Under the pieces are notes generated by a model. The model ran no database searches. It was not told the DNA's origin and was given only the letters and a program-made list of their open reading frames with translations. Source: Lachnospiraceae bacterium (GTDB lineage: Bacteria; Bacillota; Clostridia; Lachnospirales; Lachnospiraceae). Taken from it: a stretch of 50,661 nucleotides of DNA. Below, one piece after another: positions 1-7,722 of the stretch; the stretch's first letter is position 1; every line of letters starts with the position of its first letter. The stretch lies in assembly GCA_910575035.1 (NCBI GenBank), contig CAJTDL010000032.1, forward strand, positions 1 through 50,661, in the 5' to 3' direction. The translations under genes and the position numbers were made by a program.

Positions 1-189
1 CAGAGGTACTGTCTGGTGTCCACGAATTGGGATCAAGGTATTTTCCAGTGTCCATAAGATGGGATTGGGGTCAAAATTCATGTCCACATCTATGGGTACA
101 TTATATTCCGCTGCCGCAAAATATAATTAAAAATCTGCTGCAGGGAACCTGAATGGTAATATGTGTTTTAGTAATGGATTTGAGAGGTG

Positions 190-467
190 ATGAATATGGC
201 GGCACGTCTGACGGACAGGCAGAAAAAGAAAATAATTGCTGATTATGTGGAACTGGGGAGTTTTAACGCTGCCGCAAAAGCAAACGGTGTATCAAGGAAC
301 ACGGTAAAGGCTGTTGTCATGGCGGATAGCGAGGTATCTTGGAGATTGTAAAGGTGGAAAGCAAGAATAAGGACAGCCAGCCGGAGGGAGAAGCAGAGGA
401 CAACTTCATGGACGCTTTAAATGCGGTGGCCGATGATGTATGGGAAGATAGTCAAGAAAAGGAATGA
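190..467 (+). pseudogene. Phage terminase small subunit-like remnant
   Basis: The first frame (190-351) reads MNMAARLTDRQKKKII followed by a helix-turn-helix of the GSFNAAAKANGVSRNTV type, the usual N-terminus of phage small terminase or HTH proteins, and stops at 349. A second frame (about 333-467) then gives a separate acidic tail ending NFMDALNAVADDVWEDSQ. The two halves look like one protein joined by an internal deletion with a frame change. A further short out-of-frame scrap starting MAETVSNAL sits at about 474-503. No large terminase, capsid or tail genes remain nearby. The assignment to a terminase is from remembered family character, so the exact family is uncertain; that the gene is broken is clear from the sequence. 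Confidence 0.5.
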
Positions 468-687
468 GCACATGGCAGAAACAGTTTCAAATGCCTTGTA
501 GTAGGGCTTGCAGAGGGGCAAATTCGGCTTGAAATGGTGAAAGGGTAAAATTAAGGGTAGGGGGATAAAATGCGAAAATAGGCTTTTAAAACGTGAATAG
601 ACAGAGAAAACCGCCCTTGTACTTTTGGCGAGTGTCGGGGCGGTGTTCTTATCAGGTAAAGCATATTCTGTTTTGGGCTGCTGCCAG

Positions 688-1116
688 TCATAGCGATTGT
701 ACTTTTGTCAATAAGGCATCCTGCAATACTTTTGAAAAGTTGATGCTTTTTTCCTCACAAAGAGTATTCAGCCACATGGGGATGCTTAAAGTCTTTTTTA
801 CTGCCTTGTCACTGTGCTGCCTTGCGTATTCGGTCATATCCACCAGTACCATATTGACGAAAGCGCTTTCCGCAGCGGATTCCATTTCAAATTCTTTCAG
901 GATGGCAGCAGGATTGATTTCGCCTAATGAACTGGGAGCCGGGAGGGGGTCGCCGTCACGCAGGGCAGTAAACAGATGCAGGCCGCAGGCATCTTGAGCC
1001 ATGCGCATAGCGTCCGCCACATTATCCCCAAAAGTTGCGAGGTTTCCCAAATCGGGGAAAATGACTGATATTTTGCCCTCTTCCTCATAGAAAACAGCCG
1101 GGTATACATAATTCAT
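688..1116 (-). CDS. hicB: HicB-type antitoxin
   Basis: 142 aa. The N-terminal half starts MNYVYPAVFYEEEGKISV and continues FPDLGNLATFGDNVADAM, the RNase H-like fold of HicB in which the pattern 'P-G-x-x-T-x-G-x-x-x-x-E-A' is typical. The C-terminal half (about 85-142) is predicted to hold the DNA-binding and dimerisation part. HicB binds and blocks the HicA mRNA interferase and represses the operon. It lies 53 bases downstream of hicA on the same strand, in the hicA-hicB order. It is longer than minimal HicB proteins (about 70-110 aa), as expected for versions with a DNA-binding tail. The ORF is intact in an otherwise decaying region, which fits selection for keeping the antitoxin. Confidence 0.85.
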   Translation of the reverse strand: MNYVYPAVFYEEEGKISVIFPDLGNLATFGDNVADAMRMAQDACGLHLFTALRDGDPLPAPSSLGEINPAAILKEFEMESAAESAFVNMVLVDMTEYARQHSDKAVKKTLSIPMWLNTLCEEKSINFSKVLQDALLTKVQSL

Positions 1117-1169
1117 AAATCATTGCTCCTTTCCGTGTAATCTATATTTTTGCAAGGGGCAGGGGCTTG

Positions 1170-1349
1170 TTATAGCCCTGCCTGCTTGCGTATGGATTTA
1201 ACAATACTTTTCGGGATGTCACCGGGATGATTCGGGATGCTTACTTTTCCGGGCTTTGTTGGGTGTTTGTATTGGTAATGTGAGCCGCTTATGTCTGACA
1301 CATACCATCCATCATCCTTTAGCATCCGGTCGGCTTCTCTGAATCTCAT
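1170..1349 (-). CDS. hicA: HicA-type mRNA interferase toxin
   Basis: 59 aa, beginning MRFREADRMLKDDGWY with the HicA core GSHYQYKHP and a basic C-terminus (SIVKSIRKQAGL). HicA is a small double-stranded-RNA-binding-like fold with an essential histidine in the G-S-H motif; it cleaves mRNA until held by HicB. The start at 1349 is chosen because GGAGG lies about 8 bases upstream (1357-1363 region); the frame stays open 11 codons further up (to 1382) but that stretch would run through the promoter. It is co-transcribed with hicB downstream. All key residues are present, so it is probably active. Confidence 0.85.
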   Translation of the reverse strand: MRFREADRMLKDDGWYVSDISGSHYQYKHPTKPGKVSIPNHPGDIPKSIVKSIRKQAGL

Positions 1350-1372
1350 GTATGTTTCCTCCTTACAATCAT

Positions 1373-1435
1373 ATAATAACACGTATTTTACGTATTATCA
1401 AGAGGAAAACACAAAAAATATACGTATTTTACGTA
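1373..1435 (-). promoter_or_regulatory. hicAB promoter with two palindromic operators
   Basis: Reading the minus strand, TTGATA (1396-1401) and TATTAT (1373-1378) are spaced by exactly 17 bases. The spacer contains ACGTATTTTACGTA (1381-1394); a second copy, TACGTATTTTACGTA, lies at 1421-1435 upstream of the -35 box. Each is two TACGTA-type half sites around a 3-base centre. This fits autorepression of hicAB by HicB or a HicAB complex, as known for the family; the binding itself is inferred. Confidence 0.7.
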
Positions 1436-1440
1436 GATAT

Positions 1441-1996
1441 TATATGCAGATACCAGGAAAGTATGCAGACTGGCAGCAGGAAATTAAGGGAATCCCCACA
1501 AATGGGGAAAGCGTAAAAGTGCGCTGTCCTGCTGCCGTCTTGCTTTTTATCAGACGTTACCAAAACACAGAACCGCCCGGCCAGTACCCGGAATTTTCCG
1601 GGAGCAAGATTGCGTTGAGTGTATTTTTAAAAGTTGCTAAAGCCCCCTTTCCACTTTTCAGAATACCAACAGCAACACGCCACAAGCCCCTATTTTGGAT
1701 TGTAACGGCGTGGGGCTTCCCTATCATTCAAGGCAGTACAAGCCCTGTATGGGGCAAATAGAGCCTTGCTAGGGCGGTTCTGAATGGTGGCGGCCACAAC
1801 CTTTTGGTTGCCAGTGCGTTTCATTCTTCCTGAATGATGAATGGAGCGGTTGTCCTGCTGCCACTCACAACAATATAGTTGTCGGTACGAATATCGGACA
1901 CACGGTATAATCTCATTGTGTGGTTACTATTGGAAAATATGCAGTAACTACACATGGACATTTCCGTTACCTGATAAGCCGGAGCATGGGCGGCGG
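1441..1996. other. Gene-free stretch of the decayed element
   Basis: No ORF here has a ribosome binding site, family resemblance or sensible neighbours. A 16-bp inverted repeat, CCCGGAATTTTCCGGG, sits at 1587-1602. The rest looks like eroded sequence between the toxin-antitoxin pair and the regulators. Confidence 0.5.
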
Positions 1997-2530
1997 TCAT
2001 TCCTGCTTTTGGTTGTCCGGCACGTACTCCATTAAATCCCCCGGCTGACAGTCAAGAACTTCACAAAGCCGGGATATGGTTTTACTGTCAAGCCCACCAG
2101 TTCCATTTTTCAGGGCTGTCAATGTGCCTTGACCTATCAGTTTTTCTTTGCGAATTTTATAGGTTGTCCATCCTTTTTCTTCCAGCAGCTTAAACAATTT
2201 GTCATAACGGATGCCGGACTGCTGTACTGAACTTTTTTTCTGTCTTGGATTTGCCCTTTTACTATTTTCGGAAGCGGTTATCCACTGGCAATTATCAGGA
2301 GAATAACCTTTGTTACTGTCTAAACGGTCAATAGTCAGGTTTTCATTGTAACCGTGACTAAAAGACCATTCAAAGAAGTTTTGCAAGCCATTATCTCCTA
2401 ACCAGTCATCACAAATTGTAATTCCTCTTCCACCATATAAGGGGTACGGCTGACTGTTTGGATTGTAACAATGCTGTTTCATGCCGGAGTAAATATTATA
2501 CAATCGGGTTTTGCTTAGACCATTTTCCAT
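1997..2530 (-). CDS. Phage-type AP2/HNH-like DNA-binding protein fused to XRE HTH
   Basis: 177 aa. Residues about 1-95 (LYNIYSGMKQHCYNP, YPLYGGRGITICDDW, LTIDRLDSNKGYSPDNCQW) are the layout of phage proteins usually annotated as HNH-like or AP2-like DNA-binding. Residues about 108-170 (YDKLFKLLEEKGWTTYKI through DCQPGDLMEY) form a Cro/CI-type helix-turn-helix of the HTH_26 kind, ending with the familiar 'LC-x-x-L-x-C-Q-P-G-D-L-M'. The HTH frame is continuous with the first domain, so this is a natural fusion, not two genes. The gene stops two bases before the next gene upstream ends its own spacing (2533), so the two are probably one operon on the minus strand. Function is likely transcriptional control of the element; the target is unknown. 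Confidence 0.6.
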   Translation of the reverse strand: MENGLSKTRLYNIYSGMKQHCYNPNSQPYPLYGGRGITICDDWLGDNGLQNFFEWSFSHGYNENLTIDRLDSNKGYSPDNCQWITASENSKRANPRQKKSSVQQSGIRYDKLFKLLEEKGWTTYKIRKEKLIGQGTLTALKNGTGGLDSKTISRLCEVLDCQPGDLMEYVPDNQKQE

Positions 2531-2532
2531 AA

Positions 2533-2763
2533 TTAGATTTCCTCCGTTGCCTGTTTAAAATCAATCACTAAATCATAACCCATAGTAGCTAGTATTTTTT
2601 GAGCATCTTCAAAGCCAAAATTTTTTTTGTTTAACATTTTAGTAAGTCCTTGTGGTTTGATGCCGAGTTTATCAGCTATTTCTCTTTGAGTGGTTTTGGT
2701 TTCGAGCATTACCTTTTTTATCTCAATTAAGATTTGCTCATTGTCTTTATAAATTATAGCCAT
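2533..2763 (-). CDS. Small XRE-family regulator
   Basis: 76 aa, almost entirely one helix-turn-helix: residues about 10-60, with TTQREIADKLGIKPQGLTKM as the core and a C-terminal DAQKILATMGYDLVIDF strand typical of phage or plasmid XRE proteins. It is the first gene of the minus-strand pair and stands divergent from the HIRAN gene, with a shared 130-base AT-rich control region that contains repeated GGTTA/TAACC half sites. It most likely binds there and controls both directions, which is inference. AAAGAGAGGTGCATA just upstream of the start supplies the ribosome binding site. Confidence 0.75.
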   Translation of the reverse strand: MAIIYKDNEQILIEIKKVMLETKTTQREIADKLGIKPQGLTKMLNKKNFGFEDAQKILATMGYDLVIDFKQATEEI

Positions 2764-2862
2764 TATGCACCTCTCTTTCTATTTGATAACACTATTATAA
2801 TATAAAAAAGGTTATTCGTTAATCTAAACAGGATAAAAATAATAAAAAAGATATTATAAAAA

Positions 2863-2889
2863 GGTTAAGAAGTAACCCAAAATGGGTTA
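2863..2889. promoter_or_regulatory. Operator-like overlapping dyads between divergent genes
   Basis: GGTTA-AGAAG-TAACC (2863-2877) overlaps TAACCCA-AAA-TGGGTTA (2873-2889), so a central TAACC is shared by two dyads. A further GGTTA occurs near 2812. The array lies between the XRE gene (minus) and the HIRAN gene (plus), a typical site for a phage-type repressor. Confidence 0.55.
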
Positions 2890-2922
2890 TGCTTAATGTA
2901 TCAAATGAAGGAGGTACACAAA

Positions 2923-3360
2923 GTGAAACAGATTACCAAAGTAAGAAAAACAGTTTGCGCTATGGCTAACCAGTTACGGAAAGCCGGGTACTCTCTCAAA
3001 GAAGCCTTTAAAAAGGCATGGCAGAGGGTAAAGCTGTCAATGACAGTGAGAGCCGCCGGAACCACGTTTGAGAACAGACAAGAGCGGCTGGCGTTCCTGC
3101 AGCAGTTCAAGCCGGAGGATTTGACCGTTACACTGGAAAGAGAAAAGGAAAATAAGTTTGATTGTAACGCCATTCAGATTGTTGTACATATCAAGCCGAT
3201 TTCCAGACGTACCATAATTGGATATATCCCCAAAGGGCTTGCAAGGGAACTTTCCAAAGTGCTTGACATGGGTATTCAGGCAAAGGTTACCCTGATGCAG
3301 ATTATTGGCGGTTATGCCTATAAAGAGAGCCGGGGCGCACTGATTAACATAGCAATATAA
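2923..3360 (+). CDS. HIRAN-domain protein
   Basis: 145 aa. The first 40 residues are basic and helical (LRKAGYSLKEAFKKAWQRVK). Residues about 45-125 match the HIRAN domain: RAAGTTFENRQERLAFL, then the REKENKFDCNAIQI segment ('E-x-x-N-x-x-D-x-N-A-I') and IGYIPKGLARELSKVLD. HIRAN domains bind free 3' DNA ends or damaged DNA and occur alone in phage and mobile-element proteins. GTG at 2923 is preferred over an in-frame ATG at 2896 because AAGGAGGT lies 7 bases before it, and ATG 2896 has no site. It is followed 11 bases later by a small gene and probably starts a plus-strand operon. Confidence 0.7.
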   Translation: MKQITKVRKTVCAMANQLRKAGYSLKEAFKKAWQRVKLSMTVRAAGTTFENRQERLAFLQQFKPEDLTVTLEREKENKFDCNAIQIVVHIKPISRRTIIGYIPKGLARELSKVLDMGIQAKVTLMQIIGGYAYKESRGALINIAI

Positions 3361-3371
3361 GGCGGTGGGAT

Positions 3372-3548
3372 ATGCTATCACTGGATGATATGGCGGCGTT
3401 GACAGCCGCAGAGGAAAAGCGTCTTGGAGTGAATAGCCCGGAATTTATTAGGCAGCACTACGAGATTATGAAAATGGCTGATGATATACAGAGCCGTTAC
3501 AAGAAAAATGCCCCTACCAGTACTGCAAATACCGATAGGAGCGAGTAA
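3372..3548 (+). CDS. Small hypothetical protein of the mobile element
   Basis: 58 aa, starting MLSLDDMAALTAAEEKRL, acidic then basic, with no membrane segment and a Ser/Thr/Asn-rich tail. AAGGCGGTGGGA upstream is a usable ribosome binding site, and it starts 11 bases after the HIRAN gene ends, suggesting co-transcription. I do not recognise the family; a predicted two-helix structure is all that can be said. Confidence 0.5.
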   Translation: MLSLDDMAALTAAEEKRLGVNSPEFIRQHYEIMKMADDIQSRYKKNAPTSTANTDRSE

Positions 3549-3670
3549 CCCGGAAATTTAGCAAAATCAGGGTATGCAGGTATTATAAACCTGCTGCCTC
3601 AGAAAGTAAAGAGGGGATTTCAAAGAAAATAGATTTAATAAAATGCACCTTTGACGAACTATCATCTGCT

Positions 3671-3853
3671 ATGCAAATGCACGTTCTGTATTGTGAAAAG
3701 ATTACAGTAGCAGAGTACCAGCTTGCAATATGGAGCAACAAAGACACGCTTTATTATAACAATCTGCCGGAAAAAGAGGTTGTGCGGTTCATATCGCTAT
3801 GGGTTATCTGTTGGGAAGTGGAAAGCTGGAATGGGAGGGGGCAGTTATCATGA
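3671..3853 (+). CDS. Uncertain small ORF coupled to the next gene
   Basis: 60 aa from ATG 3671, containing CEKITVAEYQLAIWSNKD and ending in a Trp-rich stretch. It has no good ribosome binding site; the frame stays open upstream to about 3545 without an ATG, GTG or TTG. In its favour, its TGA overlaps the ATG of the next gene (ATGA at 3850-3853), the arrangement of translationally coupled genes. It may be the end of a gene whose start has been lost. Confidence 0.3.
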   Translation: MQMHVLYCEKITVAEYQLAIWSNKDTLYYNNLPEKEVVRFISLWVICWEVESWNGRGQLS

Positions 3854-3999
3854 AATTAAGAGCAAAGAAAAAAGAGGGAAAGAACCTTGCAACAGAGATT
3901 ATCGACATGGCAAAAAGGAAGTTATGGCGGTGCAGGGTGGCATTGATTATCTCACTGGCCGGGAACATCATTCAGGCAGCAGTATTGATTTTCAGGTAA
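3850..3999 (+). CDS. Small single-pass membrane protein
   Basis: 49 aa: a basic N-terminus (MKLRAKKKEGKNL), a short amphipathic helix and one hydrophobic segment (residues about 30-47, VALIISLAGNIIQAAVLIF). GGGAGGGGG lies 6 bases before ATG 3850; an in-frame ATG 51 bases further up has no such site. Its last codons contain the left copy of the 17-bp direct repeat. Small one-helix proteins of this sort are common in Lachnospiraceae mobile elements, but the role is unknown. Confidence 0.5.
   Translation: MKLRAKKKEGKNLATEIIDMAKRKLWRCRVALIISLAGNIIQAAVLIFR
3972..3988 (+). repeat. Left copy of 17-bp direct repeat flanking the integrase
   Basis: TCAGGCAGCAGTATTGA occurs at 3972-3988 and again, identical, at 5149-5165. 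The two copies enclose the integrase pseudogene and are in the same orientation. Chance identity of 17 bases this close is very unlikely. They could be attachment-site cores or the scar of a local duplication. Confidence 0.6.
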
Positions 4000-4071
4000 G
4001 GTAATAAGGGCGTGGGTGGCAGCTTATAGGACTGCTGCCCTATCCCACATTATAGAAAGGCGGTGCTTATT

Positions 4072-5077
4072 ATGGCAGAAAAGAGGAAAGACAACCAGGG
4101 CAGGAATTTCAAAACTGGCGAATACTACGATTCAAAGAATAAACGGTATATGTTCCGAAAGATGATTGACGGCGAGCGCATCACAATTACCGCTCCTGAT
4201 CTGGTGGAATTGCGGAAACAGGAAAATGATTTGCTGTGCAGGATTGACCGGGGCAACAAGCTGAATACCAGAAATGCCAGAATGACATTGAATGCCTACT
4301 TTGATTTTTGGATGGAAACATTTGCAAAGAGCGGCAGGAAAGCCACAACTTGCACAAATTATAAGTCGTATTACAACACATACATCAAGAACACTATCGG
4401 GAAAAAGCAATTTGTTTATGCGCTATGTAAAGAATAGTGAGCGGTATTCATACAGTTATCCGGCGTTTGTTATCTTGTTTAATTTGGGTATGAGAATCGG
4501 AGAAATGGCGGCGCTGACGTGGGATGATGTGAATTTCAAAGAGAATACCATAACCATTAATAAAACGGTAAATAGGTACAGAAAAAGCAGATTACGGCTT
4601 TACTATGGCGGTGGCTTCTCCCAAAAGCAAAACGTCTATCCGCAGCGTTGCAATGAATAGCGTAGTGAGAAAAACGCTCCTGAAGCTGAAAATGCAGAAT
4701 GTTCCCCCTGCTGCAAAATTGCCTTATGTGGATGATTCCGGGAATATCCGGGGGGCAGATATCCGGCTTTCTGTTTGTGAATACATCCGGGAATGTATGG
4801 AATGAGCCGGGATTCCGGGAACTGATAAAAAGGATTGTGGAGCGGCACAACAAGGACGCAGAAGAAAACCATACAGAAAAGATTGAGAATTTTTGTCCCC
4901 ACATGGCTCGGCATACATAGTACAAGCCTTGCTTATTCTGCCGGGGCTGATGTGAAGATTGTGAGCCAGAACCTTGGACACGCTTCTACGTCTGTGACAC
5001 TGGACACATATACGCATCTGACAGAGGATAAAAAGAAAGAGCAGGAGGCGGTGGCGCAGACGGTCAGAATATCATAA
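4072..5077 (+). pseudogene. Tyrosine recombinase/integrase, deleted and frameshifted
   Basis: Starts MAEKRKDNQGRNFKTGEY after AAAGGCGG, the N-terminal DNA-arm domain of Tn916/phage-type integrases, and is intact to about 4410 (core-binding start). There the frame changes and most of the core-binding domain is missing: the next recognisable part is YVKNSERYSYSYPAF, then LGMRIGEMAALTWDDV with the catalytic Arg. Further frame changes occur near 4585 and 4735, and a stop follows HMARHT at 4918. The final frame gives the rest of the active site: LGHASTSVTLDTYTHL with the catalytic His and Tyr, ending 5077. The full family is about 380-400 aa; here about a quarter is gone. It cannot make a working recombinase, so the element is immobile unless helped in trans. 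Confidence 0.85.
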
Positions 5078-5148
5078 TAGCTGTGACAATTTTGTGACAA
5101 ATTTGAGAAGGAAGACGGAAAAAGATAGACCATGATAAAAGTATCCTA

Positions 5149-5165
5149 TCAGGCAGCAGTATTGA
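5149..5165 (+). repeat. Right copy of 17-bp direct repeat
   Basis: Identical to 3972-3988. It lies 72 bases after the integrase remnant and 61 bases before the ylxM promoter, which is where the right border of the integrated element would be expected. Confidence 0.55.
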
Positions 5166-5225
5166 AATAAACAGTGATAACACAAGACGGAGAAATACGA
5201 ACAAAGGTTCGTAAAGAAAAAACAC

Positions 5226-5254
5226 TTGACACCACTATTTTTTTATAGTATGAT
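5226..5254 (+). promoter_or_regulatory. Promoter of the ylxM-ffh operon
   Basis: TTGACA (5226-5231), a 17-base AT-rich spacer and TATGAT (5249-5254), close to the sigma-A consensus. It lies only 18 bases before the ylxM start, so the 5' leader is very short. Confidence 0.75.
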
Positions 5255-5271
5255 ACCAAAGGTGATTGGAT

Positions 5272-5616
5272 ATGGAGAAAATAGTGATGCAGACATACCT
5301 TTACGATTTCTATGGGGAGCTTTTGACGGAGCACCAGAGGAGTGTCTATGAGGATTTTGTGTTAAATGATTTTTCCTTAAGCGAGATTGCCCAGGAAGCG
5401 GGGATCAGCCGTCAGGGCGTCCATGACCTGGTGAAGCGCTGCGACAGGATTCTGGAAGGTTACGAGGAAAAGCTCCACTTACTGGAACGCTTCCTCAGGA
5501 CAAAGGAGAAGATCACTAGGATCCGCACCTTGGCACAGGATTGCCAGGAGCAGGGAAATGATACTGTGATGGCAGAAATTGCGGCTATTTCCAATGAGGT
5601 GCTGCAGGAGCTGTAA
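5272..5616 (+). CDS. ylxM: YlxM, SRP-associated HTH protein
   Basis: 114 aa. The helix-turn-helix is at about residues 18-62 ([17 protein letters not shown], then [20 protein letters not shown]), followed by a helical tail that wraps the dimer (UPF0122 family). YlxM is a conserved partner gene of ffh in Gram-positive bacteria and is reported to bind SRP components in streptococci. The ATG at 5272 is chosen because AAAGGTGA ends 6 bases before it; TTG 5266 directly abuts that site. ffh follows after 55 bases, consistent with one transcript from the promoter at 5226. Confidence 0.9.
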   Translation: MEKIVMQTYLYDFYGELLTEHQRSVYEDFVLNDFSLSEIAQEAGISRQGVHDLVKRCDRILEGYEEKLHLLERFLRTKEKITRIRTLAQDCQEQGNDTVMAEIAAISNEVLQEL

Positions 5617-5671
5617 GGGCGGGGCAGTTTGAACTATAGATAGGCAAGGGAAGTATAGATTGGAGGAAAGT

Positions 5672-7033
5672 ATGGCATTTGACAGCTTATCCGAAAAATT
5701 ACAGAATGTATTCAAATCTTTACGGAGCAAAGGGCTTTTGACGGAAGCGGATGTGAAGACGGCATTGAAGGAAGTAAAGCTTGCATTGCTGGAAGCAGAT
5801 GTCAACTTTAAGGTAGTGAAGCAGTTTGTAAAGTCTGTCCAGGAACGGGCAGTGGGGCAGGATGTAATGAACGGCCTGAACCCAGGGCAGATGGTCATAA
5901 AAATTGTAAATGAAGAATTGGTCGCCCTGATGGGTTCTGAGACCACAGAACTGGCTTTACGGCCAGGCAATGAGATTACGGTAATCATGATGGCAGGCCT
6001 TCAGGGCGCAGGTAAGACTACCACGACGGCCAAGATTGCCGGAAAGCTGAAGCAAAAGGGCAAGAAGCCTTTGTTGGCAGCCTGTGACGTGTACCGTCCG
6101 GCAGCCATCCAGCAGCTTCAAATCAATGGGGAAAAGCAGGGTGTAGAAGTGTTTTCCATGGGAGACAGCCACAAGCCTGTTAATATTGCCAAAGCGGCCA
6201 TTGAGCATGCTAAGGCGAATGGATTCCAGGCAGTGATCTTAGATACCGCCGGGCGGCTCCATGTGGATGAGGACATGATGCATGAGCTGCAGGAAATCAA
6301 AGAGCAGGTAGAGGTACACCAGACCATTCTGGTGGTGGATGCCATGACGGGGCAGGATGCTGTAAATGTGGCTTCTTCCTTCCAGGAGCAGATTGGGATT
6401 GACGGCGTGGTGCTGACCAAAATGGACGGCGACACCAGGGGCGGGGCAGCATTGTCGATCCGTTCTGTAACCGGCAAGCCAATTTTGTATGTGGGTATGG
6501 GGGAGAAGCTGTCTGATCTGGAGCAGTTCTATCCAGACCGTATGGCAAACCGTATTTTAGGCATGGGGGATGTGCTGACGCTGATTGAAAAAGCGCAGGA
6601 AACCATTGACGAAGAGAAGGCCAAAGAGCTGGAACAGAAGATGCGTAAGGCAGAGTTTGGCTTTGACGATTATCTGGAGTCCATGAACCAGATGAAGAAA
6701 TTAGGCGGCATTGCCAGCATGCTGCAGATGATGCCTGGGTTTGACAGCAGCCAGATTGCTGAAATTGAGAATGCCATGGACGAAAAGAAAATGGCCAGGA
6801 TTGAGGGCATTATCTATTCCATGACGCCGAAGGAACGGGCGAACCCCTCTGTTTTGAATCCCAGCCGGAAGCGCAGGATTGCCAAAGGGGCAGGCGTGGA
6901 TATCAGTGAGGTAAACCGCCTGGTGAAGCAGTTTGAGCAGTCACGGAAGATGATGAAGCAGATCCCTGGGCTGATGGGCGGCGGCAAGAGCAAGCGCCGC
7001 GGGAAGATGAAGCTGCCTTTTGGGCTGGGCTAA
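5672..7033 (+). CDS. ffh: Signal recognition particle GTPase Ffh (SRP54)
   Basis: 453 aa, the normal length. N domain at 1-90 (MAFDSLSEKLQNVFKSL), G domain with the P-loop GLQGAGKTTTTAK at about 107-119, DTAGRLHVDEDMM (G3), TKMDGDTRGGAAL (G4 and insertion), and a C-terminal M domain from about 300 rich in Met and basic residues (SKRRGKMKLPFGLG end) that binds 4.5S/6S SRP RNA and signal peptides. It targets nascent membrane and secreted proteins to FtsY at the membrane. The start at 5672 has GGAGGAAAG 1-2 bases upstream of the optimum; an in-frame TTG 12 bases earlier overlaps that site. Gene order ylxM-ffh-rpsP is standard for Bacillota. Confidence 0.97.
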   Translation: MAFDSLSEKLQNVFKSLRSKGLLTEADVKTALKEVKLALLEADVNFKVVKQFVKSVQERAVGQDVMNGLNPGQMVIKIVNEELVALMGSETTELALRPGNEITVIMMAGLQGAGKTTTTAKIAGKLKQKGKKPLLAACDVYRPAAIQQLQINGEKQGVEVFSMGDSHKPVNIAKAAIEHAKANGFQAVILDTAGRLHVDEDMMHELQEIKEQVEVHQTILVVDAMTGQDAVNVASSFQEQIGIDGVVLTKMDGDTRGGAALSIRSVTGKPILYVGMGEKLSDLEQFYPDRMANRILGMGDVLTLIEKAQETIDEEKAKELEQKMRKAEFGFDDYLESMNQMKKLGGIASMLQMMPGFDSSQIAEIENAMDEKKMARIEGIIYSMTPKERANPSVLNPSRKRRIAKGAGVDISEVNRLVKQFEQSRKMMKQIPGLMGGGKSKRRGKMKLPFGLG

Positions 7034-7060
7034 GCCCATGGGGCATAATAAGAGATAAGT

Positions 7061-7130
7061 ATATGGCAGCCAGGAGAATAAGAACGCTGCATATGGCGGC
7101 TAGGAGAATAAGAATTATTATGGCAGCCAG
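7061..7130 (+). repeat. Imperfect tandem repeat between ffh and rpsP
   Basis: Three consecutive units of about 28-30 bases share TATGGCAGCCAGGAGAATAA with few changes (starts near 7061, 7091 and 7118; the third is shortened). They fill most of the 192-base ffh-rpsP gap. No hairpin or coding role is evident. Confidence 0.6.
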
Positions 7131-7225
7131 AAAAAGTTCGTAACAGAACAGATCCGGGAGCATGGCTTTTCCGGTGAAGTCCTGATTACAATAGATAAAG
7201 AAAATAAACCAGGAGGTGAAAAGCA

Positions 7226-7468
7226 ATGGTAAAGATCAGGTTAAAGAGAATGGGACAGAAGAAAGCTCCTTTCTATAGAATCGTGGTAGCAGATGCCAGG
7301 TCCCCAAGGGATGGAAGGTTCATTGAGGAGATCGGGACATACGATCCAACCAAGAATCCAAGCGAGTTTCATGTAAATGAAGAAGCTGCAAAGAAATGGC
7401 TGGCAAACGGCGCCCAGCCTACCGAAGTCGTAGGAAAGATTTTCAAATTAGCTGGCATCGAGAAATAG
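7226..7468 (+). CDS. rpsP: 30S ribosomal protein S16
   Basis: 80 aa, the usual short Gram-positive length. [18 protein letters not shown] and [18 protein letters not shown] are the S16 signature; S16 binds 16S rRNA in the 5' and central domains and helps 30S assembly. AGGAGGTGAAAAGCA upstream is an excellent ribosome binding site. The KH protein follows 18 bases later, as in most Clostridia, so the two are co-expressed. Confidence 0.98.
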   Translation: MVKIRLKRMGQKKAPFYRIVVADARSPRDGRFIEEIGTYDPTKNPSEFHVNEEAAKKWLANGAQPTEVVGKIFKLAGIEK

Positions 7469-7486
7469 CCTTTATGAGGTGAGGGA

Positions 7487-7717
7487 ATGAAAGAATTAGT
7501 AGAAGTAATTGCAAAGGCGCTTGTGGATTCTCCGGAAGAGGTTGCAGTTACAGAGACTGAAAATGAGAAGTCCATCGTGCTTGAGCTCCATGTTGCCCAG
7601 TCAGATATGGGGAAGGTGATCGGCAAGCAGGGACGCATTGCCAAGGCCATCCGCGCAGTTGTAAAGGCAGCGGCAGCGAAAAGCGACAAAAAGGTAATTG
7701 TGGATATCATGCAGTAA
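7487..7717 (+). CDS. khpA: KH-domain RNA-binding protein KhpA (YlqC)
   Basis: 76 aa, a single KH domain. The GxxG loop is G-K-Q-G within DMGKVIGKQGRIAKAIRAV at about residues 42-60. In Bacillota KhpA pairs with KhpB/Jag to bind RNA and influences cell elongation and sRNA or mRNA control. GAGGTGAGGG precedes the start. It is between rpsP and rimM, the conserved location. A strong hairpin terminator directly follows, so it may end one transcript of the operon. Confidence 0.95.
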   Translation: MKELVEVIAKALVDSPEEVAVTETENEKSIVLELHVAQSDMGKVIGKQGRIAKAIRAVVKAAAAKSDKKVIVDIMQ

Positions 7718-7722
7718 TCAGG

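Noticed and set aside
593-997. Plus-strand ORF of 134 codons
   Set aside because: It runs antisense through hicB; no ribosome binding site and no sensible protein.
1841-2035. Short plus-strand ORF
   Set aside because: Overlaps the end of the HTH fusion gene on the opposite strand and lacks a start site.
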